Of a DNA stretch of 64,000 nucleotides, positions 33,574 to 43,678 are shown in pieces; positions within the stretch are counted from its first letter, which is position 1; every line of letters starts with the position of its first letter. Where the stretch lies: assembly GCA_963734725.1 (NCBI GenBank), contig CAVTIX010000018.1, forward strand, positions 62,001 through 126,000, given 5' to 3'. The notes under the pieces are model-generated. The model ran no database searches. It was given only the letters and a program-made list of their open reading frames with translations, and was not told the DNA's origin. Both the position numbers and the translations under genes were made by a program. The DNA is from DASXKD01 sp963734725 (GTDB taxonomy: Bacteria > Actinomycetota > Actinomycetes > Streptosporangiales > Streptosporangiaceae).

Positions 33574-34644
33574 ATGCAACGTGTGCGCAGCCAAGGCGTC
33601 GTGATGGCGGGGGCCGCCCTCGCCGCGATGGCTTTGTCGCTTACCGCCTGCAGTTCGTCGAATACCAATGGCGGCGGCTCAGGGTCGAGCGGCCTCAGCG
33701 GCACGCTCAACGCGAGCGGATCGACCTTGCAGCTCGTCTATCAGCAGGCGGCCATCCAGGCCTTCAAGCAGATCCAGTCCGGCATGACCGTCAACTACGG
33801 CGGCGGCGGCTCGGGCAAGGGGCGCACGGACCTAGCCTCAGGGGTCGTCCAGTTCGCGGGCTCGGACTCGCCGATCCCGTCCGATGAGGTGGCGAACTTC
33901 AAGGGCAAGACGGTGCTGTACTACCCCATCCTCATCAGCCCGATCACGGTCTCGTACAACCTCTCGGGCGTCACCAACCTGAAGTTGACGGCACCGGTCA
34001 TTGCGGAAATCTTCCAGGCCAAGATCACGAAGTGGAATGACTCGGCGATCACGGCGCTTAACCCGGGCGTCAAACTCCCCAGCACTTCGATCACCATCGC
34101 CCACCGCTCGGACTCCTCGGGCACGACCCAGAACTTTTCCCAGTTCCTCGTGGACGGCGCGCCGGGTGTCTGGAAGCTCGGCACCAGTTCGACGATCTCC
34201 TGGCCCGCCAACAGCCGAGGCGGCACCGGCAACGGCGGGGTGGCGCAAATCATCAAGTCCACGCCCGGCGCCATCGGGTACGTGGACTATGCGGATGCCA
34301 AGGCCTCCAGCCTGACCTACGCCTCCATCAAGAACAAGGACGGCAGTTACGTCGCGCCGTCCGTGCAGGCGGCCACGACCGCCGCCGACAGCGCCACCGT
34401 CAAGCCCGACCTGACGTTCAGCGCGATCTGGGCGCCCGGCGCCGGGTCCTACCCGATCACTGCGCAGTCGTGGGTGCTGGTCTACCAGAAGCAGTCCAGC
34501 TCGAACACCACGAAGATGCTCAAGGCCTACTTCGGCTACCTGGTCGGGGACGGCCAGAAACTGCTTCCGGGGTTGGGCTACGCGCCGCTGCCCTCTAGCA
34601 TCGACCAGAAGGCCAAGGCGCAGCTCAGCAAGATAGGCTCGTAA
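33574..34644 (+). CDS. pstS: Phosphate ABC transporter substrate-binding lipoprotein PstS
   Basis: 356 residues. A lipoprotein signal with lipobox LTAC at about residue 26, a Ser/Gly linker, then the PstS phosphate-binding pattern: NASGSTLQLVYQQAAIQAF, NYGGGGSGKGRTDL, FAGSDSPIP, and AHRSDSSGTTQNFSQFL. It delivers inorganic phosphate to PstCA at the cell surface. First gene of pstSCAB; preceded by a PHO box. Confidence 0.93.
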   Translation: MQRVRSQGVVMAGAALAAMALSLTACSSSNTNGGGSGSSGLSGTLNASGSTLQLVYQQAAIQAFKQIQSGMTVNYGGGGSGKGRTDLASGVVQFAGSDSPIPSDEVANFKGKTVLYYPILISPITVSYNLSGVTNLKLTAPVIAEIFQAKITKWNDSAITALNPGVKLPSTSITIAHRSDSSGTTQNFSQFLVDGAPGVWKLGTSSTISWPANSRGGTGNGGVAQIIKSTPGAIGYVDYADAKASSLTYASIKNKDGSYVAPSVQAATTAADSATVKPDLTFSAIWAPGAGSYPITAQSWVLVYQKQSSSNTTKMLKAYFGYLVGDGQKLLPGLGYAPLPSSIDQKAKAQLSKIGS

Positions 34645-34696
34645 TCGAGCACGTCAGGGGCACCGCGACGCGCGTGGATCAGATCGGCTGGTTGTC

Positions 34697-35677
34697 GTGA
34701 GCACTGTGACCCAGCAGGTGGGTCCGGCCGGAACGGCCGGGCCCACCCGCCCGCTCTCCCAGCGGCGGCCGTTCGGCGACCGCACCTTCCAGATCATCAC
34801 GCTGGCGGCCGGCCTGCTGGTGCTGGTGATCCTCGTCCTCATCGCCTTCTCGACCACCCAGCAGGCCGCGCCGTGGTTCAAGGCCGAGGGGTGGGGGATC
34901 TTCGGGAAGACCTGGAACCCCGCGACCAATCAGTTCGGCGCGCTGGCCTTCATCTACGGCACGGCCCTCACGTCGGCGATCGCCCTCATCATGGCCGTCC
35001 CGGTCAGCGTTGGCATCGCCTTGCTGCTGACCGAGGTCGTCCCGTACCGGTTGGCGCGGCCGATCGTGTACGTCATCGATCTCCTGGCGGTGGTCCCCTC
35101 GGTGGTCTGGGGCCTGTGGGGGATCCTGGTGTTCGCCCCCTGGATCCAGCACATCTACACCTCGATCGGCTCGGCAGTCACCGGCATCCCGGTGCTTGAC
35201 ACCCTGTTCGGGCCGCCCACCAGCGGGGCCTCGTTCTTCACCGCCGGCGTCATCCTGGCCTTCATGATCACGCCGATTATCACCTCGCTGTCGCGCGAGG
35301 TGATCGCGACGGTGCCAGCGATCGACAAGGAGGGCGCGTACGCGCTCGGCGCCACCCGCCTGGAGATGATCACGGGCGCCGTCTGGCCGCATAGCAAGGG
35401 CGGCATCGTCGGGGCGGTGCTGCTGGGCCTGGGCCGGGCGATGGGCGAGACGATCGCGGTAGCGCTGGTGATCGGCTCGTCGGCGACGATCACCTTGCAC
35501 CTGTTCGCCCCCGGTGACTCCATGCCGGCGGTCATCGCGAACCAGTTCGGCGAGGCCTCCGGGACGTTCCGCGCCGCGCTGATAGGGCTCGGCGTGCTCC
35601 TATTCGCGTTCACGATCATCATCAACATCATCGCCCGGGCGATCGTGGGGCGAGCCGCCGAGCAGGGGAGTGCCTGA
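34697..35677 (+). CDS. pstC: Phosphate ABC transporter permease PstC
   Basis: 326 residues from GTG 34697. Six predicted membrane spans. The EAA-type loop is visible (EGAYALGATRLEMITGAVWPHSKGGIVGAVLLGLGRAMGET), and PSVVWGLWGILVF is typical of PstC. Its stop shares one base with the pstA start. Confidence 0.92.
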   Translation: MSTVTQQVGPAGTAGPTRPLSQRRPFGDRTFQIITLAAGLLVLVILVLIAFSTTQQAAPWFKAEGWGIFGKTWNPATNQFGALAFIYGTALTSAIALIMAVPVSVGIALLLTEVVPYRLARPIVYVIDLLAVVPSVVWGLWGILVFAPWIQHIYTSIGSAVTGIPVLDTLFGPPTSGASFFTAGVILAFMITPIITSLSREVIATVPAIDKEGAYALGATRLEMITGAVWPHSKGGIVGAVLLGLGRAMGETIAVALVIGSSATITLHLFAPGDSMPAVIANQFGEASGTFRAALIGLGVLLFAFTIIINIIARAIVGRAAEQGSA

Positions 35678-36564
35678 TGTCCGTCATGACCGGGCAGCAG
35701 CCCAACCTTCGCGAGCCGGCGGGCTGGCGGCGCACCAAGAACCGCATCGCGACCGTGCTGATGGTGGTCGCGTTCGTGCTCGTCCTGATCCCGCTGGTGT
35801 TCGTCCTGATCACGGTGTTCGCCCGCGGTATCAAGATCATCAGCTGGTCCTTCCTCACCAGCTCCATCCCCCCGCAGGTGGCGCCCGCGAGCGAGGGCGG
35901 AATCGGGCCGGCCATAGTCGGCACGATCGAGATCGTGGCGCTCGCCACGGTCATGGCCGTGCCGCTCGGCGTGCTCGGCGCGATCTACCTCAACGAGTAC
36001 GGCGGCAAGGGCGTGCTGGGGCGGCTCATCGGGTTCATGGCGGACGTGATGACGGGCGTGCCGTCGATCGTGATGGGGCTCTTCATCTTCTCGATCTGGG
36101 TGCTGCACTTCCAGTTCTCGGGCTTCGCCGGTGCTCTCGCCCTGGGCTGCCTGATGCTGCCGGTCGTCATCCGCTCCACCGACGAGATGCTGAAACTCGT
36201 GCCGAACCCGCTGCGCGAGGGGAGCTACGCCCTCGGCGCGACCAAGGCCCGCGTGACGACGACCGTGGTGCTGCCGGCGGCGATCGGCGGGATCGTCAGT
36301 GGCGCGCTGCTCGCCGTCGCCCGGGCCGCGGGTGAGACGGCGCCGCTGTTGTTCACCATCCTCACCGTGACCACGGTGAACCGGAACCCGTTCAGCGGCC
36401 CCAACACCTCGCTACCCTCGCAGATCTTCGCGAACGCGACGTCGCCGTACACCGGCGCGCAGGACCGCGCCTGGGGCGCGGCACTGACCCTCGTCGTGAT
36501 CGCCTTCCTCTTCATGATCGTCGCCCGCATCGTCACCGCACGATTCACCCGGTACTCGCGCTAG
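35677..36564 (+). CDS. pstA: Phosphate ABC transporter permease PstA
   Basis: 295 residues. Six predicted membrane spans with the family stretches FLTSSIPPQ, GLIGxxxGTIEIV-like EGGIGPAIVGTIEIVALA, GVPSIVMGLFIF, and the coupling loop EGSYALGATKARVTTTVVLPAAIGGI. Partners PstC in the membrane channel. Starts inside the pstC stop codon. Confidence 0.92.
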   Translation: MSVMTGQQPNLREPAGWRRTKNRIATVLMVVAFVLVLIPLVFVLITVFARGIKIISWSFLTSSIPPQVAPASEGGIGPAIVGTIEIVALATVMAVPLGVLGAIYLNEYGGKGVLGRLIGFMADVMTGVPSIVMGLFIFSIWVLHFQFSGFAGALALGCLMLPVVIRSTDEMLKLVPNPLREGSYALGATKARVTTTVVLPAAIGGIVSGALLAVARAAGETAPLLFTILTVTTVNRNPFSGPNTSLPSQIFANATSPYTGAQDRAWGAALTLVVIAFLFMIVARIVTARFTRYSR

Positions 36565-36571
36565 GAACGTC

Positions 36572-37462
36572 ATGGAACAGCCTGAGCAGGACATCGCCAC
36601 CAGTCTTCAGCCGCCCAAGACAGCGGCCGAGCCGCAGGCGCCGCCCGTGCCCGAGCCGCGAGAGTCGTGGGGCGAGGGTGATGCCGTCTTCGACGCGGAG
36701 AAGGTGTCGTGCTACTACGGCGCCTTCCGTGCCGTCACCGACGTCTCGCTGACCGTCTACGAAAATGAGATCACCGCGTTCATCGGCCCGTCCGGGTGTG
36801 GCAAGACAACGGTGCTGCGGACGCTGAACCGGATGAACGACCTCGTGCCCGGCGCCCGCGTCGAGGGTGACGTGCGCTACCGGGGGGCCTCGCTGTACAG
36901 CAAGGACGTCTCCCCGATCGCCGTCCGCCGGAACATCGGCATGGTCTTCCAGAAGCCGAACCCGTTCCCGAAGTCGATCTATGACAACGTGGCCTACGGG
37001 CCGCGCATCAACGGCGAGCACAAGAAGGCCAAGCTGGACGAGATCGTCGAGCGCTCGCTGCGGCAGGCCGCGCTCTGGGACGAGGTGAAGAACCGGCTGA
37101 AGGCCTCGGGCCTGAGCTTGTCCGGCGGGCAGGCGCAGCGGCTGTGCATCGCCCGCACGCTCGCCGTCGAACCGGACGTGGTCCTCATGGACGAGCCCTG
37201 CTCGGCGCTCGACCCGATCGCGACGAGCGCCATCGAGGACCTGATGCGGGACATCAAGTCGCGCTACACGATCGTCATCGTCACGCACAACATGCAGCAG
37301 GCCACCCGGGTCAGCGACCGCACCGCGTTCTTCTCCGTGCTCCGTAATGAGGAAAGCGACACCCGCACGGGCGTCCTCGTCGAGTACGGCCGGACGCAGC
37401 AAATCTTCGAAGACCCCAAAGACAGCCGCACTGAGGCCTACGTCACCGGCCAGGTGGGCTGA
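36572..37462 (+). CDS. pstB: Phosphate ABC transporter ATPase PstB
   Basis: 296 residues. Walker A GPSGCGKTT, Q-loop MVFQKPNPFP, ABC signature LSGGQAQRLCIAR (the usual middle Gln is Ala), Walker B VVLMDEPCSALDP, H-loop VTHNMQQA. An N-terminal Pro/Glu-rich extension of about 35 residues precedes the ABC domain. Energises phosphate import with PstSCA. Confidence 0.94.
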   Translation: MEQPEQDIATSLQPPKTAAEPQAPPVPEPRESWGEGDAVFDAEKVSCYYGAFRAVTDVSLTVYENEITAFIGPSGCGKTTVLRTLNRMNDLVPGARVEGDVRYRGASLYSKDVSPIAVRRNIGMVFQKPNPFPKSIYDNVAYGPRINGEHKKAKLDEIVERSLRQAALWDEVKNRLKASGLSLSGGQAQRLCIARTLAVEPDVVLMDEPCSALDPIATSAIEDLMRDIKSRYTIVIVTHNMQQATRVSDRTAFFSVLRNEESDTRTGVLVEYGRTQQIFEDPKDSRTEAYVTGQVG

Positions 37463-37564
37463 CCGGCCGGCTGCCGCGGCACCGCTGGCCCGGCTGGCCG
37501 CTGGCCCCGCTGGCCGTTGGCTAGCCCGCCAGGCGGCGCTGCGCTGTCCGGCCAGCCTGCTGCG

Positions 37565-38590
37565 CTACCCGGCGGCCGGGTCGGCTTTGGCGCTGGTCTT
37601 GGCCTGCGGCATGCGGAATCTCAGCCACGAGAACAACAACACCAGCGGCACCGCGAGACCCCCGATGCCATAGACGATGAACGCTGGAAAGCTCTCGATG
37701 TGGTGGACCAGCCAGCCGAAGTTCTGGCCGAAGAAGCCGGTGATGAAGGTCAGCGGCAGGAAGATGGTCGCCAGGACCGTGAGCTGCTCGATGGTGGAGT
37801 TCTGCTGGACGCTGACCCGGGTCTGCTCGACGGAGAGCACCGCCATGTTGGCCTGCAGCACCGTGCCGAGGAGGTCTCGTTGCGCGGCAACCTCCTCCTC
37901 CACCAGGAGCAGGTGGTCATGGACGTCACGCAGGTATGGCCGCAACTCGCGGGCCAGGGTGGTGCGCTTGACCGAGGCGACCACGCCGAGTAGCGGGTGC
38001 ACGGCGCGGTAGAAGTTGGTCGCCTCGTTGCGCAGCGAGTAGATCCGCTCGGTGGGCGCGACGCTGCCGGAGAACACCGTGGCCTCCACCTCGTCGACGT
38101 CACGCTCGAGCCCGGCAACGACGGGCGAGTAGTCGTCAACGACCTCATCCAGGATCGCCCAGAGCGCGGATGAGCTGCCCGCGGCCAGCAGCTTTGGCCG
38201 CTGCTCCAGCCGTTGCCTGGCTTCGTGCAGCCGACTCGCCACTCCTTGGCGCACGGTGATCACAAAGGTCGGCGCGAGCAAGACGGCGATGTTGCCGAAC
38301 TCGACCTCTTCCGCGTCGTCGTCATAACGCGCGGTACGCAAGACGACCAGCCGCTGATCCTTGTCGTAGATCTCGATCTTCGGCCGCTGGTGGGTGTTCA
38401 GCGCGTCCTCCACCGCGAGCTCATGCACCCCGAATAGGCGGCGCACCTCATCCATTTCCGCTTCCCCGGGCTCGAACAAGCCCAGCCAGACGAAGCCACC
38501 ATCGTTACGCCGGGCCGCCGCTTCCTCCAGCGACATGGGCGCGTCATCGCTCCGCTGGCCGTCCTTGTAGTGAGCACAGTCGACGATCAT
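37565..38590 (-). CDS. CorA-family divalent metal transporter, GQN variant
   Basis: 341 residues. The start at 38590 (MIVDCAHYKDG) has AAGGAG 8 bases upstream; the frame runs 15 codons further 5'. A long cytoplasmic alpha/beta and helical domain ends in TIFLPLTFITGFFGQNFGWL and a second membrane helix (VYGIGGLAVPLVLLFSWL). The selectivity-filter motif GMN of CorA reads GQN here. The family conducts Mg2+ or Co2+/Zn2+; the changed filter makes the ion uncertain. Terminal residues are Lys/Ala/Pro-rich rather than the basic CorA tail. Confidence 0.83.
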   Translation of the reverse strand: MIVDCAHYKDGQRSDDAPMSLEEAAARRNDGGFVWLGLFEPGEAEMDEVRRLFGVHELAVEDALNTHQRPKIEIYDKDQRLVVLRTARYDDDAEEVEFGNIAVLLAPTFVITVRQGVASRLHEARQRLEQRPKLLAAGSSSALWAILDEVVDDYSPVVAGLERDVDEVEATVFSGSVAPTERIYSLRNEATNFYRAVHPLLGVVASVKRTTLARELRPYLRDVHDHLLLVEEEVAAQRDLLGTVLQANMAVLSVEQTRVSVQQNSTIEQLTVLATIFLPLTFITGFFGQNFGWLVHHIESFPAFIVYGIGGLAVPLVLLFSWLRFRMPQAKTSAKADPAAG

Positions 38591-38758
38591 CTGGGCAACT
38601 CCTTGTGCGAGGCGACAGCTGACATTAGACGTCAAGCGCTATTAACCCGCGCCGCGGCGGCCAAAACCTCGGCGCGCATCCGCACTGACGCGTTACCAAT
38701 CGGCCTCCGAATGCGGCAAGTCACACGGCACGCCCAGGCATCCGCCGGCCATGCCCGC

Positions 38759-39211
38759 CTACGTGGCCCGGCCTTCCCCGCGGATGACCACGACGGGACA
38801 GGCTGCGTGGTGTGTGACCTTGCTGCTCACCGAGCCCATCAGGAGCGAGGCGAACCCGCCGCTGCCGCGAGACCACACGACGACCAGGTCGGCGTCACGC
38901 GATGCCTTGATGAGCTCTTCGGCCGGATCCCCCGTGACGACATTCACGGTGACCTGAGGCGCCGTTTCGCCGATTTCGTTCCCGGCCTGTTCCACAATTC
39001 CCTGGATCGCCTTCCGCGCCACCTCGGGGTTATCGGCATCCTCAGCGTAGGCATGTACTCCCCAGTAAACGCCCGTGACGGGGCGCACCGGGTCCGGGCG
39101 TACCGCCAGGGCTGTCAGTGGGACATGCTGCTGGACGGCCTGCCGCATCGCCCAGATAAGAGCACGGTGGGAATGGTCCGAGCCGTCTACCCCTACGACG
39201 ATTCCAGGCAT
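38759..39211 (-). CDS. Universal stress protein (UspA family)
   Basis: 150 residues, one Usp domain: IVVGVDGSDHSHRALIWAM at the N-terminus, VVTGDPAEELIKAS, and the ATP-binding GSGGFASLLMGSVSSKV (G-x2-G-x9-G-S). ATP-binding Usp proteins are induced in stress or hypoxia. It diverges from ppk2. Confidence 0.9.
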   Translation of the reverse strand: MPGIVVGVDGSDHSHRALIWAMRQAVQQHVPLTALAVRPDPVRPVTGVYWGVHAYAEDADNPEVARKAIQGIVEQAGNEIGETAPQVTVNVVTGDPAEELIKASRDADLVVVWSRGSGGFASLLMGSVSSKVTHHAACPVVVIRGEGRAT

Positions 39212-39456
39212 CCCTGCTCCTCAGATTCCCGATCCGTTCCAGTTCTATCCTGATCACGGTATCATTTGAAGCAGAAGCGAATAGGACTGAAGCGCCCGGC
39301 GGGGACACCGGATCTGGCTGCGCGAACGGCCGGGTGCGTGAGCGCGCCCAGGCGGTGAATTCCTGATGAATCCTGCTGTGGGGCCACGGTAGCGGCGTAA
39401 CTGGCTCGCGGATACCCTTGGTGAGACCGTGGTCAAGAGCTGGATGGGGGCCGGAT

Positions 39457-40425
39457 ATGGCTGAGCGTCGGCAAGCCCACGCAGGTCACTCTGGCGCGGA
39501 CCGGCCGGATGGCACGAACGTGGTCCCGCCGGGCGTATGGGTGGATGATTCCGACGAGGACGACCCAGTGCTCCGCAAGGCTGATGGGCGCCTGGTGGAC
39601 ACCTGGCGCGAAGAGTATCCCTACCCCGAGCGGCTGAGCCGTGATGAATACGATCACGCGAAACGCGCGCTCCAGGTGGAACTGCTGAAGCTGCAATACT
39701 GGGTCCAGGATTCGGGCAGCCGCATTGTAGTGGTCTTTGAGGGCCGTGACGCGGCGGGCAAGGGCAGTACCATAAAGCGTTTCATGGAACACCTGAATCC
39801 CCGTAACGCGCGGGTCGTCGCACTTTCTATCCCGACCGAGCGCGAGCGAGGCCAATGGTATTTCCAGCGTTACATCGAGCACCTGCCGACGGCCGGGGAG
39901 ATCGTCTTTTTCGACCGTTCTTGGTATAACCGCGCTGGCGTCGAAAAGGTCATGGGATTCTGCACAGAAGAACAGCATGAGACCTTTCTGCAGCAGGTGC
40001 CTCCGTTTGAGCGGCTGCTGGTGCACGAGGGCATTTCACTAACAAAATTCTGGTTTTCGGTGACCCCCGGCGAACAGCACACCCGGTTCGCCATCCGCCA
40101 GATCGACCCGGTGCGGCAGTGGAAGCTCAGCCCTACAGACCTCGCGCTGCTTGACAAGTGGGATGCCTACACCGTGGCCAAGGTCACGATGTTCCAGCGC
40201 ACGGACACGCCCGAGGCGCCCTGGACGGTGATCAAGAGCAACGACAAGAAGCGTGCCCGGCTGGCGGCGATGCGCAGCCTGCTCGCCGGTATCGACTACG
40301 ACCGCAAGGACCCGGACGTCGTCGGACAGCCAGACCCGTTGATCGTCGGTGCTCCCGCGGACATGCGGGAACTGGAGCCCAACCAGCTGTCCCCCACGCC
40401 GCTCCGGCCGCCAAGGCTCACCTAG
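39457..40425 (+). CDS. ppk2: Polyphosphate kinase 2
   Basis: 322 residues from ATG 39457. A TACCCT hexamer at 39413-39418 places transcription start shortly before it. Walker A in FEGRDAAGKGSTIKRF, the lid/Walker B stretch EIVFFDRSWYNRAGVEKVMGF, and KFWFSVTPGEQ are all diagnostic for PPK2. It transfers phosphate between polyphosphate and nucleotides. An N-terminal polar extension of about 60 residues precedes the kinase core. Followed by a hairpin array. Confidence 0.92.
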   Translation: MAERRQAHAGHSGADRPDGTNVVPPGVWVDDSDEDDPVLRKADGRLVDTWREEYPYPERLSRDEYDHAKRALQVELLKLQYWVQDSGSRIVVVFEGRDAAGKGSTIKRFMEHLNPRNARVVALSIPTERERGQWYFQRYIEHLPTAGEIVFFDRSWYNRAGVEKVMGFCTEEQHETFLQQVPPFERLLVHEGISLTKFWFSVTPGEQHTRFAIRQIDPVRQWKLSPTDLALLDKWDAYTVAKVTMFQRTDTPEAPWTVIKSNDKKRARLAAMRSLLAGIDYDRKDPDVVGQPDPLIVGAPADMRELEPNQLSPTPLRPPRLT

Positions 40426-40493
40426 CGCGGCGGCCCGGCGCAGGGGTGCGGACCGCGCCGTGGCGCGGGCCGGCCGCGCGGATCCCGGGCCGG

Positions 40494-40564
40494 CCCGGCA
40501 AAACCGGGCAGTCTGCCCGGCAAAACCCGGCAGTCTGCCCGGCAAAACCGGGCAGACTGCCCGG
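40494..40564. repeat. Tandem 22-bp hairpin repeats between ppk2 and herA-like gene
   Basis: Three 22-base units (40494, 40516, 40538) of the type CCCGGCAAAACCGGGCAGTCTG. Each join creates overlapping palindromes CCGGGCAGtCTGCCCGG and GCCCGGcaaaaCCGGGC, so several alternative stem-loops can form. Probably terminates ppk2; regulatory binding is also possible. Confidence 0.75.
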
Positions 40565-40605
40565 TTCGGTGGCGGCGGCCGTACCCCGGCTGGTATGCAC
40601 GCATC

Positions 40606-43600
40606 GTGACGCCAATCCCGGTCCTGGGTGGCGAGTTAGCCGGCCCCTGGTTCCGCGTCCAGTCCATCGTGCCGCGGCCGGAAGCCGGCTCTGCCGAACA
40701 CGATTTCCTCGACATCCTGCCTGCGGCGGCGACCGCGGCCCGGGCCGGGCGGCCGCTCGTGGCCGGCTGGCTGTGCCGCGCGGCCGGCGCACCGCTGGAG
40801 CTCATCACCAATGCCGCGCTGCCGGCGCCGCAGGCGGACGGCGGCTGTGCCCTGCTGTTCCCGCCGGGGGCGCGGGGCGCCCCGGTCACCGCCGACTGGA
40901 TCACCGCGTGCGGCGCGCTGGTCTGGGCGCCCTGCCCGGGGCGCCAGGCGCTGCCGCTGCTCAGCGGGCCCGCGTCCGCGGCCGGCCAGGAAACCCGGCA
41001 GCCGGGCCGGTTCGAGTCCGCGCTGGCCGTGGCCCGCGGCGGGCCTTTCGGCTGGCTCGTGGTGGCCGAGCCCACCGGGCTGCTCGATGAGGAGGTGGCC
41101 GGCTTGCGCACCCAGGTGACCGTGCTGCGCCATCATGACGAGGAAACGCTGCGGTTCGGCACCGACCGGGCGATACGCCGCCTGGCGGAACTGGACGCGT
41201 TCCGCGAGGCTGGCCTGTGGCTGGTGCGGGTGCTCGCCGGCGCCGGTTCCGCCGGGGAGCTTGCCCGGATCGGGCCGGTGCTCGCGGGCTCGGCCGACCT
41301 GGGCCACCAGCCCTACCGGCTCGGCATGTGCCTGGACCCGCAGCCGCTCGCCGAGGCGCTGGCGGCGAAGGCCGGCGACTCCGGGGCGGAGGCCCAAGTG
41401 CCGTTCCTGGCCACCGCGGGCCTGCTGACTGCGCTCGCCGGGCTGCCGCAGCGGGAGGTGCCGGGGCTGCGGGTGCTCGACGCCGGCCAGTTCGACGTGA
41501 CCAGCGAGACCGGGACCACCGGCATGGCCGGCCCGCCGGGCGCTGCCCCATCGGCCGGCCCGCCGGGCGCCGCCCCAGCGGGTGGCCTGCCCGGCGCTGC
41601 CCCATCGGCCGGCCTGCCGGGCGCCGCCCCAGCGGATGGCCTGCCCGGCGCCGCCCCAGCGGTCAGCCTGGGCCTGATCCTCGACGCAAAGGACCGGCCG
41701 GCCGGTGAGTTCCTGGTCCCGCTGCCGACCCTCAACCGGCACGCGCTGGTGACCGGCGCCACCGGCGCCGGCAAATCACAGACGGTCCGGCATCTGCTGA
41801 CCGGGCTGACCAGGGCCGGGCTGCCCTGGCTCGTCATCGAGCCGGTCAAGTCCGAATACCCGGGGATGGCGGGGCGGCTGGCCGGGCTCGGCCCGGCCGC
41901 TGAGGTCACCGTGCTGAACCCGGCCGACCCGGGGGCCATCCCGTTGTCGGTCAACCCGCTGGCGCCGGAGCGAGGCTACCCGGTGCAGGCGCACATCGAT
42001 ATGGTCCGCGCGCTGTTCCTCGCCGCCTTCGACGCCGACGAGCCGTTCCCGCAGATCATCGCCCAGGCGTTGCAGCGCGTGTACGAGGCCAACGGCTGGG
42101 ACGTGGTGACCGGGGGCACGATGGCCGGCGCCGCGGCAGAACCGGCCGTGCCATCGCTCGCCGAGTTGCAGCGCGCGGCCCTGGAGGTCATCGAGGACGT
42201 CGGGTACGGCCGGGAACTGCAGGCCGACGTGCGCGGGTTCGTGGACGTTCGGCTGCGCTCGCTGCGGATTGGCTCGGCCGGGCGGTTCTTCGAGGGCGGG
42301 CACCCCGCCGACATCGCCAGGCTGCTCCGGCGCAACGTGGTGCTCTGCCTCGAAGACGTGGCCAACGACGAGGACAAGGCGTTCCTGATGGGCACGCTGG
42401 TCATCCGGGTCGTCGAGCATCTGCGCCTGGCCGCGCGGGCCGGGCGGCCGCCAGGGCTGCGCCATGTGATCGTCATCGAGGAGGCCCACCGGCTGCTGCG
42501 GGCGCGGCGGGATGGCCGGGCCAGCGCGCACGCGGTCGAGTTGTTCGCCGCGCTGCTCGCCGAGATCCGCGCCTACGGTGAGGGCCTGGTGATCGCCGAG
42601 CAGATCCCGGCCAAGCTGGTCGCCGACGTGGTCAAGAACACGGCGCTGAAGGTGATGCACCGGCTCCCGGCCGCTGATGACCGGGAGTTGGCCGGCGCCG
42701 CGATGAACCTCGATGACGCCCAGTCGCGCCAGGTGGTGTCGCTGGCGCCGGGGGTGGCGGCGGTGTTCGCCGACGGCATGGACCGCCCGATCCGGGTGCG
42801 GGTGCCATGCGGCGGCGACGCTGAGCGCGCCCGGCCTGGGCCTGCGCCGCCGCTGCTGTCGCGGCGCAGCACGGCCTGCGGCCCGGTGTGCACCGTGGAG
42901 CGTGCCTGCACCCAGGCCGAGATGCGCGCTGCCGAGGTGCTGGCCGCGCCCGGGTCCCCGGCCGACGCCTGGCTCCGGGTGTGGGTGCAGGCGCTGATCC
43001 TCGCCTTCCTCACCAACCGCGCCCGGCCAGCCGTGCCCGCTGCGCTCCGCGGCCGGTGGGACGAGCTTGGCGGCCGGCTCCGCGAGTGCCTGCTGGCCAC
43101 CGAGGTCGACGCGGCGGTGGCCGTCCGGGCGCGGGCCCTGCGCCCCAGCTACGATCCCGCGCGCCTGGCGGCGAATGTGGCGCGGGCGGCACGGCGCGCC
43201 CTCAGCGCGAGCGCGGGGCCGCCGCCGGCCGGGCCGGCCCGGACTGGGTCATCCCGCAGGTGCGCTGGCTGCACGAATTGGACCGGCTCTGCCCGGCCGG
43301 GGACGAGGCGCGCGGTCCTGGCCAGTGTGCGCCGCCGCTGGACTTCGACCTGCCTGGCCTGGCGGACTGGCCGGGAGCGCGGGTCGGGCACCGGCTGCGG
43401 GCGCTGCGCCGGCATCCGCTGTCCATGGAACTGCCCGGGAACCGGCTGGCCGCCTGGACCGCGTTACTCGGCGAGGACGACCAGCGCGCCTTCACCTGCG
43501 ACCTGGCTGTCCTCGGCGTCGGGCTGCCCCCCGGCGCCCAGCTCGGCCACGCCGCTGGGCTGATGAACGCCACGCCCTGGCTGACCGTGGTGCTGTCTTG

Positions 43601-43667
43601 GCCCGGCCGGTACCTGGCGCCAACCGGCCTGGCTCGCGGGGAGGCGCGGCACTGCAACCCCGGATAG
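40606..43667 (+). CDS. HerA-type (DUF87) P-loop ATPase, probable frameshift near the 3' end
   Basis: About 1020 residues if joined. The N-terminal 300 residues are Ala/Gly-rich with no family recognised. A linker of repeated GLPGAAPSAG/GLPGAAPAD units (41520-41670) follows, then the ATPase: Walker A LVTGATGAGKSQTV, WLVIEPVKSEYPG, and Walker B HVIVIEEAHRLL with arginine-rich surroundings, then VIAEQIPAKLVADVVKN and an ALKVMHRLPAADDRE segment typical of HerA/VirB4-like helicases. After about 43200 the original frame becomes Cys/Arg/Ser-rich nonsense, while the frame ending at 43667 reads sensibly (DWVIPQVRWLHELDRLCP...LTVVLSWPGRYL). One missing base at about 43195-43240 explains this. Likely a DNA or protein translocase; role unknown. 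Confidence 0.7.
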
Positions 43668-43678
43668 CATCGTCCGCC

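Noticed and set aside
40494..40564. Short CRISPR-like repeats
   Set aside because: 22-base units adjoin directly without spacers; they are palindromic hairpins.
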